Assembly: GCA_920105625.2 (NCBI GenBank)
Contig: OV050031.1
Location: forward strand, 134,975,917-135,039,916
Direction of reading: 5' to 3'
Source: Clusia tigrina
Lineage: Eukaryota; Arthropoda; Insecta; Diptera; Clusiidae
Length of the DNA: 64,000 nt
Part shown: piece by piece, positions 12,329 through 22,692 of the stretch
How the letters are laid out: every line of letters begins with the position of its first letter
Numbering within the stretch: the stretch's first letter is position 1
Made by a program: the position numbers and the translations under genes
Notes under the pieces: model-generated
Database searches by the model: none
Seen by the model: the letters and a program-made list of their open reading frames with translations, nothing else
Told to the model about the DNA's origin: nothing

Positions 12329-12670
12329 TAATACACTTTGAATGCCATCAGAAGATTATTCATAAGAATACAGACGCTTTGTTAAAAAAATTTATAAAAA
12401 AGTGAATGTTTTGCTAATGATTTCTTGTTATAATCCGCCATTTTGTAAACATTACCAACTTCACTATACTTTGAATGACATCAGACGATTATACATAAGA
12501 ATAAAGGACGCTTGGTTAAAAAAATTTTTCAAAAACTGAATGTTTTGCTACTGATTTCGTGTTATAATCTACCATTTTGTAAACATTACCAACTTCACTA
12601 TACGTTGAATGCCATCAGAAGATTATACATAAGAATAATTTAAGTGTGCTTAAAAAAAAATTTAAAAAAA
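12329..12670. repeat. Tandem repeat, about 136-bp unit, 2.5 copies
   Basis: 'ttgaatg.catcaga.gattat.cataagaat' begins near 12,333, 12,469 and 12,603. Each copy continues with 'tgttttgcta.tgattt.ttgttataat.c.ccattttgtaaacattaccaacttcactata'. The third copy is truncated in a poly-A run. No coding potential. Confidence 0.85.
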
Positions 12671-12699
12671 AAACCATCTTTTATCTGGACCACCCCATT

Positions 12700-12956
12700 T
12701 CTTTTGTATGACTTTATAAAGTCAATAAACTTTTTTTTTAAATTTGATATAGGTCCAAAGTTTTAAGAACCTATCTATATAGGGCGTAGCTCATAAAGTG
12801 CATCTCTAATTTTCTTATTTTTGGATTGTGTTTTATACTATCACTCTGAAGCTTTGTATGAAGTTTCGTTGACGAGCCTTGCATAAGGCCTCAAAAATGA
12901 GTACTGGTTAATTGTGGGCGTGGCAGTAGTAATAATATGCCGATATTTTGCATGCA
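12700..12956. repeat. Interspersed repeat F (left flank of errantivirus)
   Basis: Contains the signature 'gaagtttcgttgacgagcc' and 'ttgtgggcgtggcagtagta' also found in variant form at 23,265-23,392, 23,990-24,090, 24,310-24,400 and 24,640-24,680. It ends in TGCA, the likely target-site tetranucleotide of the errantivirus. A duplicate of 12,840-12,956 reappears at 23,265-23,392. Confidence 0.75.
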
Positions 12957-13430
12957 AGTTAAGATAAATCTTTATTTGCAAAGCCAATGGCTAATATAAA
13001 TAAATAGAATCTTCAAGATGCATAAAAGTAAATTCATATAAGAAGATGAGCATCTGCAAGTTTTGATTGATGCTGTATCTCATGATAGAATAAACATAAA
13101 CAAGTTGCATGCTGAGGATTCAAGCAAGGCTTTGTCTTATTTCGTTCTCACGCTAAAAGTGAAGACATCAGCAGCTTCCTGCTGATGCAATTCTTTATCT
13201 AATGATGAAATAATTGTTTCTCATGATGAAATAGTTATTTTGTTAAAAAACTATAAAGAGACAGAGGGTTGATTGAGATACTCAGTTGGATTTTAGCAGG
13301 CAACAGTTGGCAGTTAACATTTAAGAGTTTGTGCGGTTCTTAAGAGTTCTTGTTTAACTTAGCGATCATTGAGATTGTAATAAATAGTTTTTTTTTTCAA
13401 AACGCAAAATCCCGCGAAAAACTATTAATT
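12957..13430 (+). repeat. Errantivirus 5' LTR (474 bp)
   Basis: Starts AGTTAAGATAAATC and ends ACTATTAATT directly before the primer-binding site. The matching LTR is at 23,393-23,831. The two differ by a few percent plus a 24-bp gap near 13,238. Starts with AGTTA and ends with TAATT, as gypsy-group LTRs do. Confidence 0.9.
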
Positions 13431-13447
13431 GGCGCCCAACGTGGTTG
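13430..13447 (+). other. Primer-binding site, tRNA-Lys type
   Basis: TGGCGCCCAACGTGG overlaps the last T of the LTR, as in gypsy-type elements. It matches the complement of a lysine tRNA 3' end. Confidence 0.85.
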
Positions 13448-14191
13448 ACTCTTTTTATAATAACCAAACAATTGATTGATCAAACAATTAATTGCGTAAT
13501 AACCGTTGTGAGATCATGAACAAATCAAGTAAGGACACGGGAAAACGTGGTTAGATCGTTGTGTAATAACCGTTGAGAGGTCCTGAACAAATCAAGTAAG
13601 GGCACGGGAAAAAACTGATTTTCGGAATATTAAGTAAGAGTTCGGTAAAAGGAACGAGAAAAGAGTGCACAGAAAATCTGAGTCAGAACAATTATTGAAA
13701 AATACACCGACGACAAAGTGTATCGATAATTCGACTCAACACTAAGAATCAAGTACCTCAAAAGGAGGGAAAAAAGTATAAACAAAACACACAAAAAAAT
13801 AATCCAATGAAAGTGAAGTGAAACCATAAAAGTGAAAGTTATTGACGACTCAACAAAGGAGCTGAAAGATTCAACTAGACTGGAGGAAGCTGAAAAAATC
13901 CAACTCAACAAAAGGAATCCAAAACAATAAAAGGCAGAAGGAGAAAATCCGTGAGAGATATTGTTTAATTTTTATATTATTGTATTATTGTTTTGTATAA
14001 GAATTTGTATATGTTTAATAATAATAAGAAAAGTGACTATGTAAGATTGTACTATTGAAACTATTGCAAAGACAATCATAAAACACAAAAGTGCCCACAA
14101 TTAAAAAACAACAAAAATTGAAATTAGGAATTACTTATCGAGAGATTTTATTGTAAACACTCTGGAAGAATTAATTTATAAGGTCTCCAAA
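13448..14191 (+). other. Errantivirus 5' untranslated leader
   Basis: A-rich leader with a tandem duplication of about 65 bp (13,493-13,556 and 13,557-13,615, sharing 'gtaataaccgttg.gag.tc.tgaacaaatc'). No ORF of note lies on the plus strand before gag. Confidence 0.7.
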
Positions 14192-15337
14192 ATGAATACG
14201 AACGATAACGGTACAGCAAACACTTTGACCGGTGACATGATGGATAGGTTGGTGGTAGCAAATACGACAGTATTAAAGACCGAAATAGAACAATTGAAAC
14301 GACAAATAGCAACATTGGTAGAAATCATTAATATGGCTATAGTATGTAATGAGTCTTTAGATATTATTAAATCAATGCCTGAATTTTCAGGAAAAACAAA
14401 TTCTTACGTTAGCTGGCGAGAGGCCGCTAATAATTCAATAAGTTTGTATCACAGGGGGAGTCGCAGATACTTCGCGGCATTAACAAATTTACGAAATAAA
14501 ATTGTTGGAGAGGCAAATGATGTTCTCACTAACCATGGAACTGTTTTAAATTACGAAGCTGTTATGAGCAGATTCGATTTTGCGTACGCTAACAAACGAC
14601 CTTCTCACATATTAGAACAAGAATTAAGTATCCTTAGACAGGGACATTTTTCACTGATTGACTATTATAATGAAGTCAACAAAAAATTGACACTTCTCAT
14701 TAATAAGACAATTATGACATACGGCAATAACAATGTAATTACTAGCCAATTGAACGAAAAAAATCGTCAAAACGCTCTTCGAGTGTTTATCACAAGGCTC
14801 AACGCTCCAATTTCGAATATACTATTTTCTTTATCGCCTCAAGATTTGCCAAACGCATTGGAAACAGCTCAAAAATTAGAAGCCAACAATGTTAGGGCTA
14901 ATTTTGCTTTGCAATTTGGAAAAAATCAGTATAATGGTCAGAATCAATTTAATCAAAAAAGTCATAATCGACAGAACAATTTGAGATTTCCACAAGGAAA
15001 TTTGAATAATAATATGAATAATTTTTTTAAGCCAAGTTATGTATTCCCACACAGAAACCAACTCCCAAATCATAACACTAATGGGAATAATAGTTTAAAT
15101 AATAATTTACCAAAACCTGAACCGATGGAAGTCGACAGGTCTACCCATAGAAATAGCAGAATATGGCATCAAAACAATAATTTTAATAATTTTAGGTCAA
15201 ATTTTAAACGACCAGGTGCAAGTGCACAATTTAGCGCACAACCCCAAAAGAAAACTCAAAGAGTTAATAATATGCAAGAAAATGGTTTTTTAGGCGAAGG
15301 CTCAATCTTCCCTACATTTACGCCACAAGCGATGTGA
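14192..15337 (+). CDS. gag: Errantivirus gag, intact 381-codon frame
   Basis: ATG at 14,192 opens an uninterrupted 381-residue frame. Residues about 60-230 form the capsid-like region (SMPEFSGKTNSYVSWREAAN; FAALTNLRNKIVGEANDVL; FITRLNAPISNILFSLSP). The last 150 residues are very rich in Asn, Gln, Arg and Lys without a CCHC zinc knuckle, which fits errantivirus Gag. A TTTTTTA heptamer in the zero frame lies 15 codons before the stop, and the pol frame continues in -1. This is the only gene of the element without a stop. Its product would assemble virus-like particles and bind RNA; function is inferred from position and similarity. Confidence 0.88.
   Translation: MNTNDNGTANTLTGDMMDRLVVANTTVLKTEIEQLKRQIATLVEIINMAIVCNESLDIIKSMPEFSGKTNSYVSWREAANNSISLYHRGSRRYFAALTNLRNKIVGEANDVLTNHGTVLNYEAVMSRFDFAYANKRPSHILEQELSILRQGHFSLIDYYNEVNKKLTLLINKTIMTYGNNNVITSQLNEKNRQNALRVFITRLNAPISNILFSLSPQDLPNALETAQKLEANNVRANFALQFGKNQYNGQNQFNQKSHNRQNNLRFPQGNLNNNMNNFFKPSYVFPHRNQLPNHNTNGNNSLNNNLPKPEPMEVDRSTHRNSRIWHQNNNFNNFRSNFKRPGASAQFSAQPQKKTQRVNNMQENGFLGEGSIFPTFTPQAM
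15286..15292 (+). other. -1 ribosomal frameshift site (T TTT TTA)
   Basis: Positions 15,286-15,292 read T-TTT-TTA with TTT and TTA as zero-frame gag codons. That is the canonical X-XXY-YYZ heptamer. The -1 frame reads on into the protease segment (ATSDVTGRKFKILIDTGA). I did not establish a downstream stem-loop. Confidence 0.7.
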
Positions 15338-15699
15338 CAGGACGAAAGTTTAAAATTTTAATTGACACAGGAGCAGCGAGTTGCTACTGTAAACCAAACG
15401 TTTTAGTAAATAGAGAACAATTAGCAATTAAAAAGAAAGTTAAGACAATCAATGGGGCAACCATAATCACACATTTTTCTGAATTTAATTTATTTAACAT
15501 CAAATAACGTTTTTATGAAATTGAAGAATTAGAAGCAGATTTACTGGTAGGTTTAAATTTATTAAAAAAGGCTAATATTGTATTGGATTTTGAAAAAGAA
15601 ATCCTTATATTTAAAAAAGAAGTTCACAAAATTAATTTACTTGAAAATGAAGAATTAAATAATATAAAAGAAAAATTAAAGAATGAGTATTATAATACT
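15293..15699 (+). pseudogene. pol: Pol: aspartic protease region
   Basis: In the -1 frame relative to gag, the catalytic LIDTGAA lies at 15,358-15,378. Downstream is the second conserved block, ADLLVGLNLLKKANIVLDF, at about 15,537-15,595. An in-frame TAA at 15,505-15,507 interrupts the domain. The protease would process the polyprotein. Confidence 0.82.
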
Positions 15700-15955
15700 T
15701 TGGGAATTAAAAATTCTAAAGCGCCAGCCGATGGTTTTTCCGGCAAAAAAAAAAATAAAGAATTAAATCTGGGATACAAAAATCCTAGAATGCCAGCCGA
15801 CGAATTTACCGGCATTAATAAAGAAAAAATTTAATCTGGGATATGAAAATCCTAGAACGCCAGCCGACGAATTTACCGGCATTAATAAAGAAAAAATAAA
15901 TATTACTATTGGAAGAAAAATTCCAGAATCGCCCTCGATGACAATTCCGACACAA
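15700..15955 (+). repeat. 22-23-codon coding repeat between protease and RT
   Basis: Units start at 15,700, 15,769 and 15,836, with a fourth diverged unit near 15,904. The encoded peptide is about LGYKNPRxPADEFTGIN followed by a Lys/Glu-rich tail. The fourth reads IGRKIPESPSMTIP. The first two are in frame. A one-base insertion before 15,836 puts the third out of frame and creates the stop at 15,832. Confidence 0.8.
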
Positions 15956-16122
15956 AAATAAATATATTAAAAGAAAAAATAATAAGTGAAATTATTTAAA
16001 CTCATTCAAATATAAATACAAATTTGCCATTCAGAGCAGATGTTAAAGCGGAAATACGCACAACTGTTTGAACTCCTATATGGAGTAAACAGTATCCATA
16101 TCCTCTATCTGTAAACTCGTTT

Positions 16123-16926
16123 GTGAATAAAGAAGTGAAAAAGTTGCTAAATGAAGGAATAAGGCCTAGTAAAAGCCCATACAATTCACCTATATGGGTG
16201 GTGCCGAAAAAAGGTATAAATGAAGATGGCACACAAGAACTTAGAATGGTTATAGATTATAAAAAAATTAATGAAATAACATCAGACCGGTATCCCATAC
16301 CTGATTATTCAGTCATTCTTTCAAACTTAGGGAATTCTAAATATTTTTCCACAATAGATCTGGAATCGGGTTTTCACCAGATTTTAATGAACGAAAGCCA
16401 TATTGAAAATACAGCTTTTTCTGTCAATAATGGAAAATATGAATTCACGCGGTTGCCGTTTGGATTAAAAAATCAACCAAGCATTTTCCAAAGAGCAATG
16501 GACAATATATTACGGGAATATATTGGAAAAATTTGCCATATTTATATTGACAATATTATCGTTTATTTAAAAAACTTTGAAGACCACACAAGAGATTTGG
16601 CAACAATAATTGAGACACTAAAATAAGCTCACATGAAAATTTCCTTAGAAAAATTTAAATTTTATGAAAAACAAGTTGAATTTTTAGGCTATATAATAGC
16701 ACAAATCATAATTAAAACCGATCCTAGAAAAATAAACACAATAAATAGTTTTCCTATATCAACTACACTGAGGCAACTAAGGAGTTTCCTTGGAATGACC
16801 GGTTATTACCGGAAATTTATTAAAGATTATGCTTCTATCACAAAACCCTTAACGAAACGCCTTTCCGGTGAAAATGGGAGAATTTCCCAACATACTCGTA
16901 TGTCTAAAAAAATAAAAGTACGATAA
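16123..16926 (+). pseudogene. pol: Pol: reverse transcriptase
   Basis: Blocks in order: SPYNSPIWVVPKKG, LRMVIDYKKINEIT, FSTIDLESGFHQILM, FTRLPFGLKNQPSIFQRAMD, then HIYIDNIIVYLKNF. The catalytic box is Tyr-Ile-Asp-Asn where YxDD is required, so the second aspartate is lost. A stop at 16,624-16,626 separates the palm from the thumb (KFKFYEKQVEFLGYII; LRQLRSFLGMTGYYRKFI). It is in the same frame as the protease despite indels between. It would copy genomic RNA into DNA in an intact element. Confidence 0.88.
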
Positions 16927-16987
16927 GAACAGGAAGGTATTCTAGCTTGTGAAAAGCTAAAAGAAATTATTAAGTCATGAAGTTGAA

Positions 16988-17396
16988 TTGACTCAACCAG
17001 CCTTTGAAAAAAAATTTGTTCTTACAACAGATGCATCTAATGTTGCCATAGGAGCTGTATTATCCCAAGAAGGTAAACCAATTACCTTTATTTCAAAAAC
17101 TTTAAACTCCACAGAGCAAAACTACGCCACAAACGAAAAAGAATTATATGCAATTGTATGGTCATTGAAAAATTTGAGAAATTATCTTTAGGGCGTTACA
17201 GATCTTGAAATTCATACAGATCATCAACCTTTAACATTGGCTGTTTCCGTCCGAAATCCAAATGCCAAAATGAAACGATGGCATGCTTCATAGAGGAGTT
17301 CGCTCCGAAAATATTATATAAACCTGGAACTACAAATGTAGTTGCAGATGCACTTTCTCGACAATATCTTAATAATTTATCAGATGATTCATCCAC
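16988..17396 (+). pseudogene. pol: Pol: RNase H and tether
   Basis: [18 protein letters not shown] carries the first RNase H Asp. [19 protein letters not shown] carries the Glu. A stop follows at 17,189-17,191. LEIHTDHQPLTLAV then carries the third acidic residue, and after a frame change the region ends in TNVVADALSRQ, the usual close of gypsy RNase H domains. Confidence 0.85.
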
Positions 17397-17473
17397 AATG
17401 AACTCAACATTCTGCGGAAAGCAGTGAGAACAATCATATTAAAGAACTATTAAATCAGTTTAAACAACAAATT

Positions 17474-18560
17474 ATGTTAGGCAGAGCTAGATTTACTATT
17501 CATGAATCAATCATTAATTTTGGAAATGTGAGACATATAATTGAATTTGAGACAGTAGAAAATTTAATAACAACTCTGAAGGAATTCTTGCGACCAGGTG
17601 TAATAACAGCTATACATTGTACAATTGAGGACCTTTATGAGATAATGGATAGTTTATTGCAAAATTTTAATATTAAATTCGTATATACAAAAAATTTTCC
17701 TTTGGATATAACTAATAGAGAATATCAGGGCAATATTATTGAACAAACCCATAACAGAGCACATAGAAACTATAGAGAAAATCTGAAACAAATATTTACT
17801 CAGTATTATTGGCCTAAGATGAATAAACAATTTAAAGAATTTATACGTAATTGTGAAATTTGTAACAAGAATAAATATTCTAGACAGCCGAAGAAGATAC
17901 CAATTGGGAGTGCTCCAATCTCAGAAAAAGAAGGAGAGCAATTACATTTGGATATATTTTTGCACAAAATTTAAAATTTTTGACTTGTATAGATTCTTAC
18001 TCAAAATATTTAGTCGTGAAATTAATTGACGATAAAAGAAAATTAGAAGAAAAGGTATTAGAAATCCTACAAAGCTCTCCAGAAGCAAAAATTTTGGTGG
18101 TAGATAATGAACCAGGTTTTACGGCAGTACAATTTAAAACATTGATGAACAGATTTGGTATAGAAATGTTCTTTTGCGACCCGAAGCATAGTACAACGAA
18201 TGGTCAAGTTGAACGAGTACTTTCTACTCTTATTGAGATAGCCAGATGTATAAGAGAGGAATATCAATTATTGAGTTATTTAGAATCCATATATAAAGCA
18301 GTTCAACAATATAACAAGTGACTGATAAAAAACCATTCGAAATATTATATAATAAAATACACTAAAATATAATAAAAACACGTTGATATGAATCAGAAAT
18401 TATCAAAAGTTCAAGAAAAAATGTTAGAACATCACAATAAAAAAAGAATAATGAAAACCTTTAAAGAAGGAGCTATAATTTATGAAAGAATTACTACAGA
18501 AAGAAATAAGTTAAAACCCAAATATAAAAAAACAGAAAGTAAAAGAAGATTTAGGAAATA
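17474..18560 (+). pseudogene. pol: Pol: integrase
   Basis: The HHCC domain reads HNRAHRNYRENLKQIFTQYY, WPKMNKQFKEFIRNCEICNK, at 17,750-17,870. A stop at 17,972 precedes the core: LTCIDSYSKYLVVK, ILVVDNEPGFTAVQF and TNGQVERVLSTLIEIAR, so the second Asp and the Glu of the DDE set are present. Position of the first Asp is disturbed near the stop. The C-terminal basic tail (LKPKYKKTESKRRFRK) ends about 18,560. The enzyme would insert the cDNA with a 4-bp staggered cut. Confidence 0.85.
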
Positions 18561-18637
18561 ATGTTAGGATATACATATAGTAATAATAGAATAGTACACA
18601 AAGATAATATAAAATCCTAAAATTTTTATTTCAGAAA

Positions 18638-19660
18638 ATGATACAGTGTTTACTGTTAGTAATAATTAACTTGCGGTATAACACAGCCACTGATATTGTG
18701 GACTATACTAGAGAAAATTGTGTATTGATAGAAGGAAATGAAGTAGCTCTCTACAGTGACTTTGGTAATGTGTTCCATTTGACGAATTTAACTCACTATA
18801 AAAAAATTCTAACCGAAACAAGAAAATTGTTAAGTACAAGTGAACTTGTTAGTTTTGACATCACAGACATTAAACCAAAGAGACAATTTACAATGAATTA
18901 GCTTCTGATAATGATAACATTTTAGAAATACAATTTAAATTAAATTTAATTGAAACATTACTACAACAATTAGACGGAATTAACAAATATAAGACCAAGA
19001 CAAAGAGAGGAATAAATGATTTAGAGATAATTTGTAAAGGGATTGCAGGAACTCCAGATCGTGATGATTTCGTATTGATTAAAAATAAAATAAATGAACT
19101 TGTAGAAAATAAGCAATTTGTAACCAATTCAAAATTATTTAAGGCAATAACTGAAATAACTGAAACACTTAATAACCTTAAAGGGAGTTCAAGAATAGTA
19201 AAATTTATTAAACAAAGAAATAATTTAATTATTAATGAATTACATAACTTAATTCAAACAATAGCGTTAGCAAAAGCAATCATTTTGAATCCAATAATTT
19301 TAAACTTAAAAGAAATTAAAGAAATCATCAGTAATGAACATGAAGACTTAACCTTGACAGACTTACTTGACGTATCAATATTTAATATCATTCAAACCAG
19401 AGATGTTATAGTTTTATATATAAAATATCCTATTGTTCAAAGAATATGTAAAATATATGAAGCAAGAGCTATTAATCAATTTGATGGAAAATTAGTATTA
19501 GAAAAACAGATAGCTTACTGTAATAATACTTATGTCAGTATTAAAAACTGTAAAACGGCAATAAAAAATGTTTTTTGTAAAGTTGGAAATAATAACACAT
19601 GTTTGGTTGACATTTTGAATAAAGAAAACGGAAAATGTAAAAAAAAGATCAAAATCTAAA
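18638..19660 (+). pseudogene. env: Env-like gene, 5' part (interrupted by Helitron)
   Basis: ATG at 18,638 begins with a hydrophobic MIQCLLLVIINL, a likely signal peptide. A TAG at 18,899 and a frame change precede the rest (to 19,659). A basic KTKTKR motif at 18,991-19,008 followed by Gly resembles the furin-type cleavage position of errantivirus and baculovirus F-type envelope proteins. Several Cys and a coiled, Leu/Ile/Asn-rich segment follow. The gene is cut by the Helitron at 19,760, and its 3' end is at 22,882-23,209. It is an inactive copy. Confidence 0.75.
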
Positions 19661-19956
19661 TTTAGAAATAATAGATACTAGAAGGCGTAATTTTAATTTC
19701 CGGTGTACACATAGTTGATGGTCACAATGTCAATGGAACGTATTTGATTATATTTGATACTAGCTGACCCGGCAAACGTTGTTTTGCTTAAAAATGTCCC
19801 ATGATCTGTACTATAGATGTACATATATGTGTTTAGGACTAAAACATACATTGATCATACCCCTCCACCAATGAAACTGAAATGTAAAATGCAGATATAA
19901 ATTGATATCTGTCTCCGTCAGTACTATATATCTTCAGCCTTCTTGCTATAAGCAAC

Positions 19957-21105
19957 TCATTTGCCACGTCCCTCCGCTGACGAACTTAAAATAATAATAA
20001 AATCCGGTTTTAAATTGATACTCCTCGTCGCCAGTACTTTATATGTACTTACTCGTATGAAATTATTTTTGCATTTATTGAATTGTATTTGCCCTAATTG
20101 AAGCACTCTGTGATAAACGATATTTTTCGTTTTGTTGTCAGGTGCGAAAACGATCAAAGCAGATGCTTTTCCGACACGGGAACATGCGACATACAGTTGT
20201 CCGTGTGAAAAACATTCATTTTCCAGATTCAGGCCAACACTCAATGATTGGCCTTGTGATTTATTAATTGTCATGGCGAATGCGAGACGAATTGGAAATT
20301 GTATTCGCTTAAACTCGAATGGCATATCGGCTGGGATCATTGGAATTCTCGGAATGAGAACTTCCTCACCTTTGAATTTTCCTTTTAGTAGTCTCGCGTC
20401 ATCGCCTTGCTTTCGACGTTGAAATTTCTTCGATGAAGGATTCCAAGTGTAATAACGCGGCATCTCTGAGTAAAGTAACGTACGTGCAAACGGATCGCTT
20501 TGGCAAATTGAGAAGAAACTGGTCAATGTTGTCGCTGGTGGGTTTTGAGCACGTTGAGCGGCATTTCCTTCAATGAAATCAACTCGTTGACCGTTCTCCA
20601 GATGCATTGCCAAATGTGTAACAGTCGGATAGCGTTCGTGAATGGGAAATGAGAATATACGCCAAATCGCCTCATTGCAGCATACATACTGACCAACTTG
20701 ATAGCGCGTGATTTCATCATTGGGGTCAGGAGCTTGAAGACCAAAAGCCGCCATGTCACTGCCCTTCGTAACATATTTTCAGAAGTACTTGATTGACTTC
20801 ACTGAATTGCAATACTCCACGTTACAATGTGCCTTGAATGTTTTGGAAAGAAGTGGCGAATACGGAACAACCCAAGAGTTGTCGACCACGAAATCATTTC
20901 CTTTTACTTTGACTGTAATTGTTCTACCGCCATCATCAGATGATCGACGCCGATACAGTGGATAACCATCGTTGCCAGTGATGGTCTCATCAGTCAAATT
21001 TCATGGATAACGCTTGGAACACTTGCCGTCAACCATGCATGGTGATTGTGGGTTAATGGAGCCACACGGTCCATGAATCATATTTGTTATTGCGACATCA
21101 TGCAG
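19957..21105 (-). pseudogene. Helitron protein, deletion-fused helicase end
   Basis: The minus strand resumes after a deletion with MIHGPCGSINPQSPCMVDGK. It then reads TGNDGYPLYRRRSSDDGG and VDNSWVVPYSPLLSKTFKAH, with TGA stops near 21,000 and 20,780. From 20,754 an open 265-codon frame joins FSFPIHERYPTVTHLAMHLE through YYTWNPSSKKFQRRKQGD directly to LKGKFKGEEVLIPRIPMIP. It ends with FPIRLAFAMTINKSQGQSL and LYVACSRVGKAS, the last PIF1-helicase motifs. The join at about 20,415 is in frame but omits the Walker A and B region, so no helicase activity is expected. Confidence 0.82.
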
Positions 21106-21107
21106 GT

Positions 21108-22059
21108 CTAGATCGGTTGCAATTGCCCAGAGTCCCGATGTGTGATCACAATATCGCGTGATTTCCGGTTTTCGCCAACAATCATAACTGCAACCTCATC
21201 TACTGTTGGAGCGTTTAATTGGCGTTCCTGCGTTCCTGCAGGTCGTTTATCCGCTCTGATCACGACTTTATAGTCATCAGTTGGCATGCGATCCAACGCA
21301 GTTTTGAAAAAACGAACCAATGCATGATGTTCATGAAGCAGCTGCTGCTGCAGATCTCGAAGAGTTCCTCTTCTCATTTCCGTATTGATTGTTTGGCGCT
21401 GATCAAGTTGATGTTCCACATTGCCCATGAAGCAGATTTGGAGGAATTTATGTTGTGCGTCTTCAAATGGTAGCAATGATCCAATTCGATGGTGAATTTG
21501 GCCTTGGATCTGTAGAGTCAATGACGAAATTAGATTCAAAATTGTTTGTGCATCAAAAGAAAATGATTGGTTAATTTATTACTTTGAATGTCGGATTGAA
21601 TCCGCGTTCATGAATAATATCTGCTCCAAATGAAGTCGTTTGAAAGCATCCGTTGTAATTCTGAGCGTTCGATAGAAAATGACGTGATTCTGGTGTTTCA
21701 CCATGAAGCAAAGACCGCAATGGCTCTGTTGGCAAGGGCAATGGTGGTAATTTAGCCTTGCCACTGAGACAGCACAATCCAGGTGTTTCTCCAGCAAACT
21801 TCAATGCACCGCAATGGTTGCACACAACCTCCATTGGGCCAATTTGAACGGAAGGATACGAGCCGTAGTCAATTCTGCAATCGTAATAAAACGCTACTCG
21901 ATTCAAATCAACACTTGAAGAAGTTGTTCTTCTGCGTTGATTTGGATTATCACGTTGTTGAGTTGTTTGGTTTGTCCCACGATTTGTCATTGTTAACTGA
22001 GCCGTTTCATTTGCCGCCTGTCTTTCTTCTTGTGTTTGTGATGCACGAAGTCGGGCCAT
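21108..22059 (-). pseudogene. Helitron Rep/helicase N-terminal region with likely intron
   Basis: ATG at 22,059 opens an Arg/Gln/Asn-rich start followed by VCNHCGALKFAGETPGLCC, a zinc-finger-like motif of Helitron proteins. Next come LPTEPLRSLLHGETPESRHF and CFQTTSFGADIIHERGFNPT. The frame appears to stop at 21,571, but a 73-bp segment (21,510-21,582) with GTAATA and CTACAG ends separates TFK from IQGQIHHRIGSLLP. Removing it restores the family reading. The second exon runs through LVRFFKTALDRMPTDDYKVV and ends at a stop near 21,108. The HUH nuclease motif is deleted beyond this point. Confidence 0.82.
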
Positions 22060-22510
22060 ACTTCTCGTGCGATTTCTTGTTCATCCGTCGTCAATTGATA
22101 GGCGATATTCCGAACTCTACTTGCATTTCAGGTTCGACGCGAAAGATTAGATCTTCTGGCTCGCGGCATTGTGAATTACACTGACAAATAAACACACAAA
22201 ACATGTGCTCATAACCTCACAAAATAAACAACTTTCATTGCAACTTACCGTTTGAAAATAGAATTCCACACTAAAATGATCACTCTGAATGAAATAATCA
22301 GCGAATAAGAATTGAATTTCAAAGTAATCCACCTAAAAATAAATTGCACAATCCGAAATTAACGTCTCTTTTCGCTGGTAATAGCAAATTCACAAAAAAT
22401 CGTTTCAAAACAATAAATGTATTTAATCAAATTTATTTACAATAACTGTCATAAGCTGATACAAATTTGAGAAATTGTTCAACTGTTCTGTTTGTCAGAA
22501 GTTGATGCAC

Positions 22511-22692
22511 ACAACGCCATCTACTGGCAATACCGGAACCACCATTTGAAATAATGTTCGTTTTTTTGGGTTCTTGAGTTAAGATGGCGTTGTAAAAAAG
22601 TTGATGCACACAACGCCATCTACTGGCAATACCGGAACCAGCATTTGAAATTATGTTCGTTTTTATGGGTTCTTGAGTTAAGATGGCGTTGT
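22511..22692. repeat. 99-bp tandem pair with 12-bp inverted ends
   Basis: Within the Helitron, ACAACGCCATCT at 22,511 and 22,610 pairs with AGATGGCGTTGT at 22,582 and 22,681. Each unit is therefore a perfect 12-bp inverted repeat around a 59-bp centre. The two units are nearly identical and offset by exactly 99 bp. Confidence 0.85.

Noticed and set aside
20132..21473. Plus-strand ORFs in the Helitron
   Set aside because: Shadows of the minus-strand Helitron protein, which alone has family motifs.
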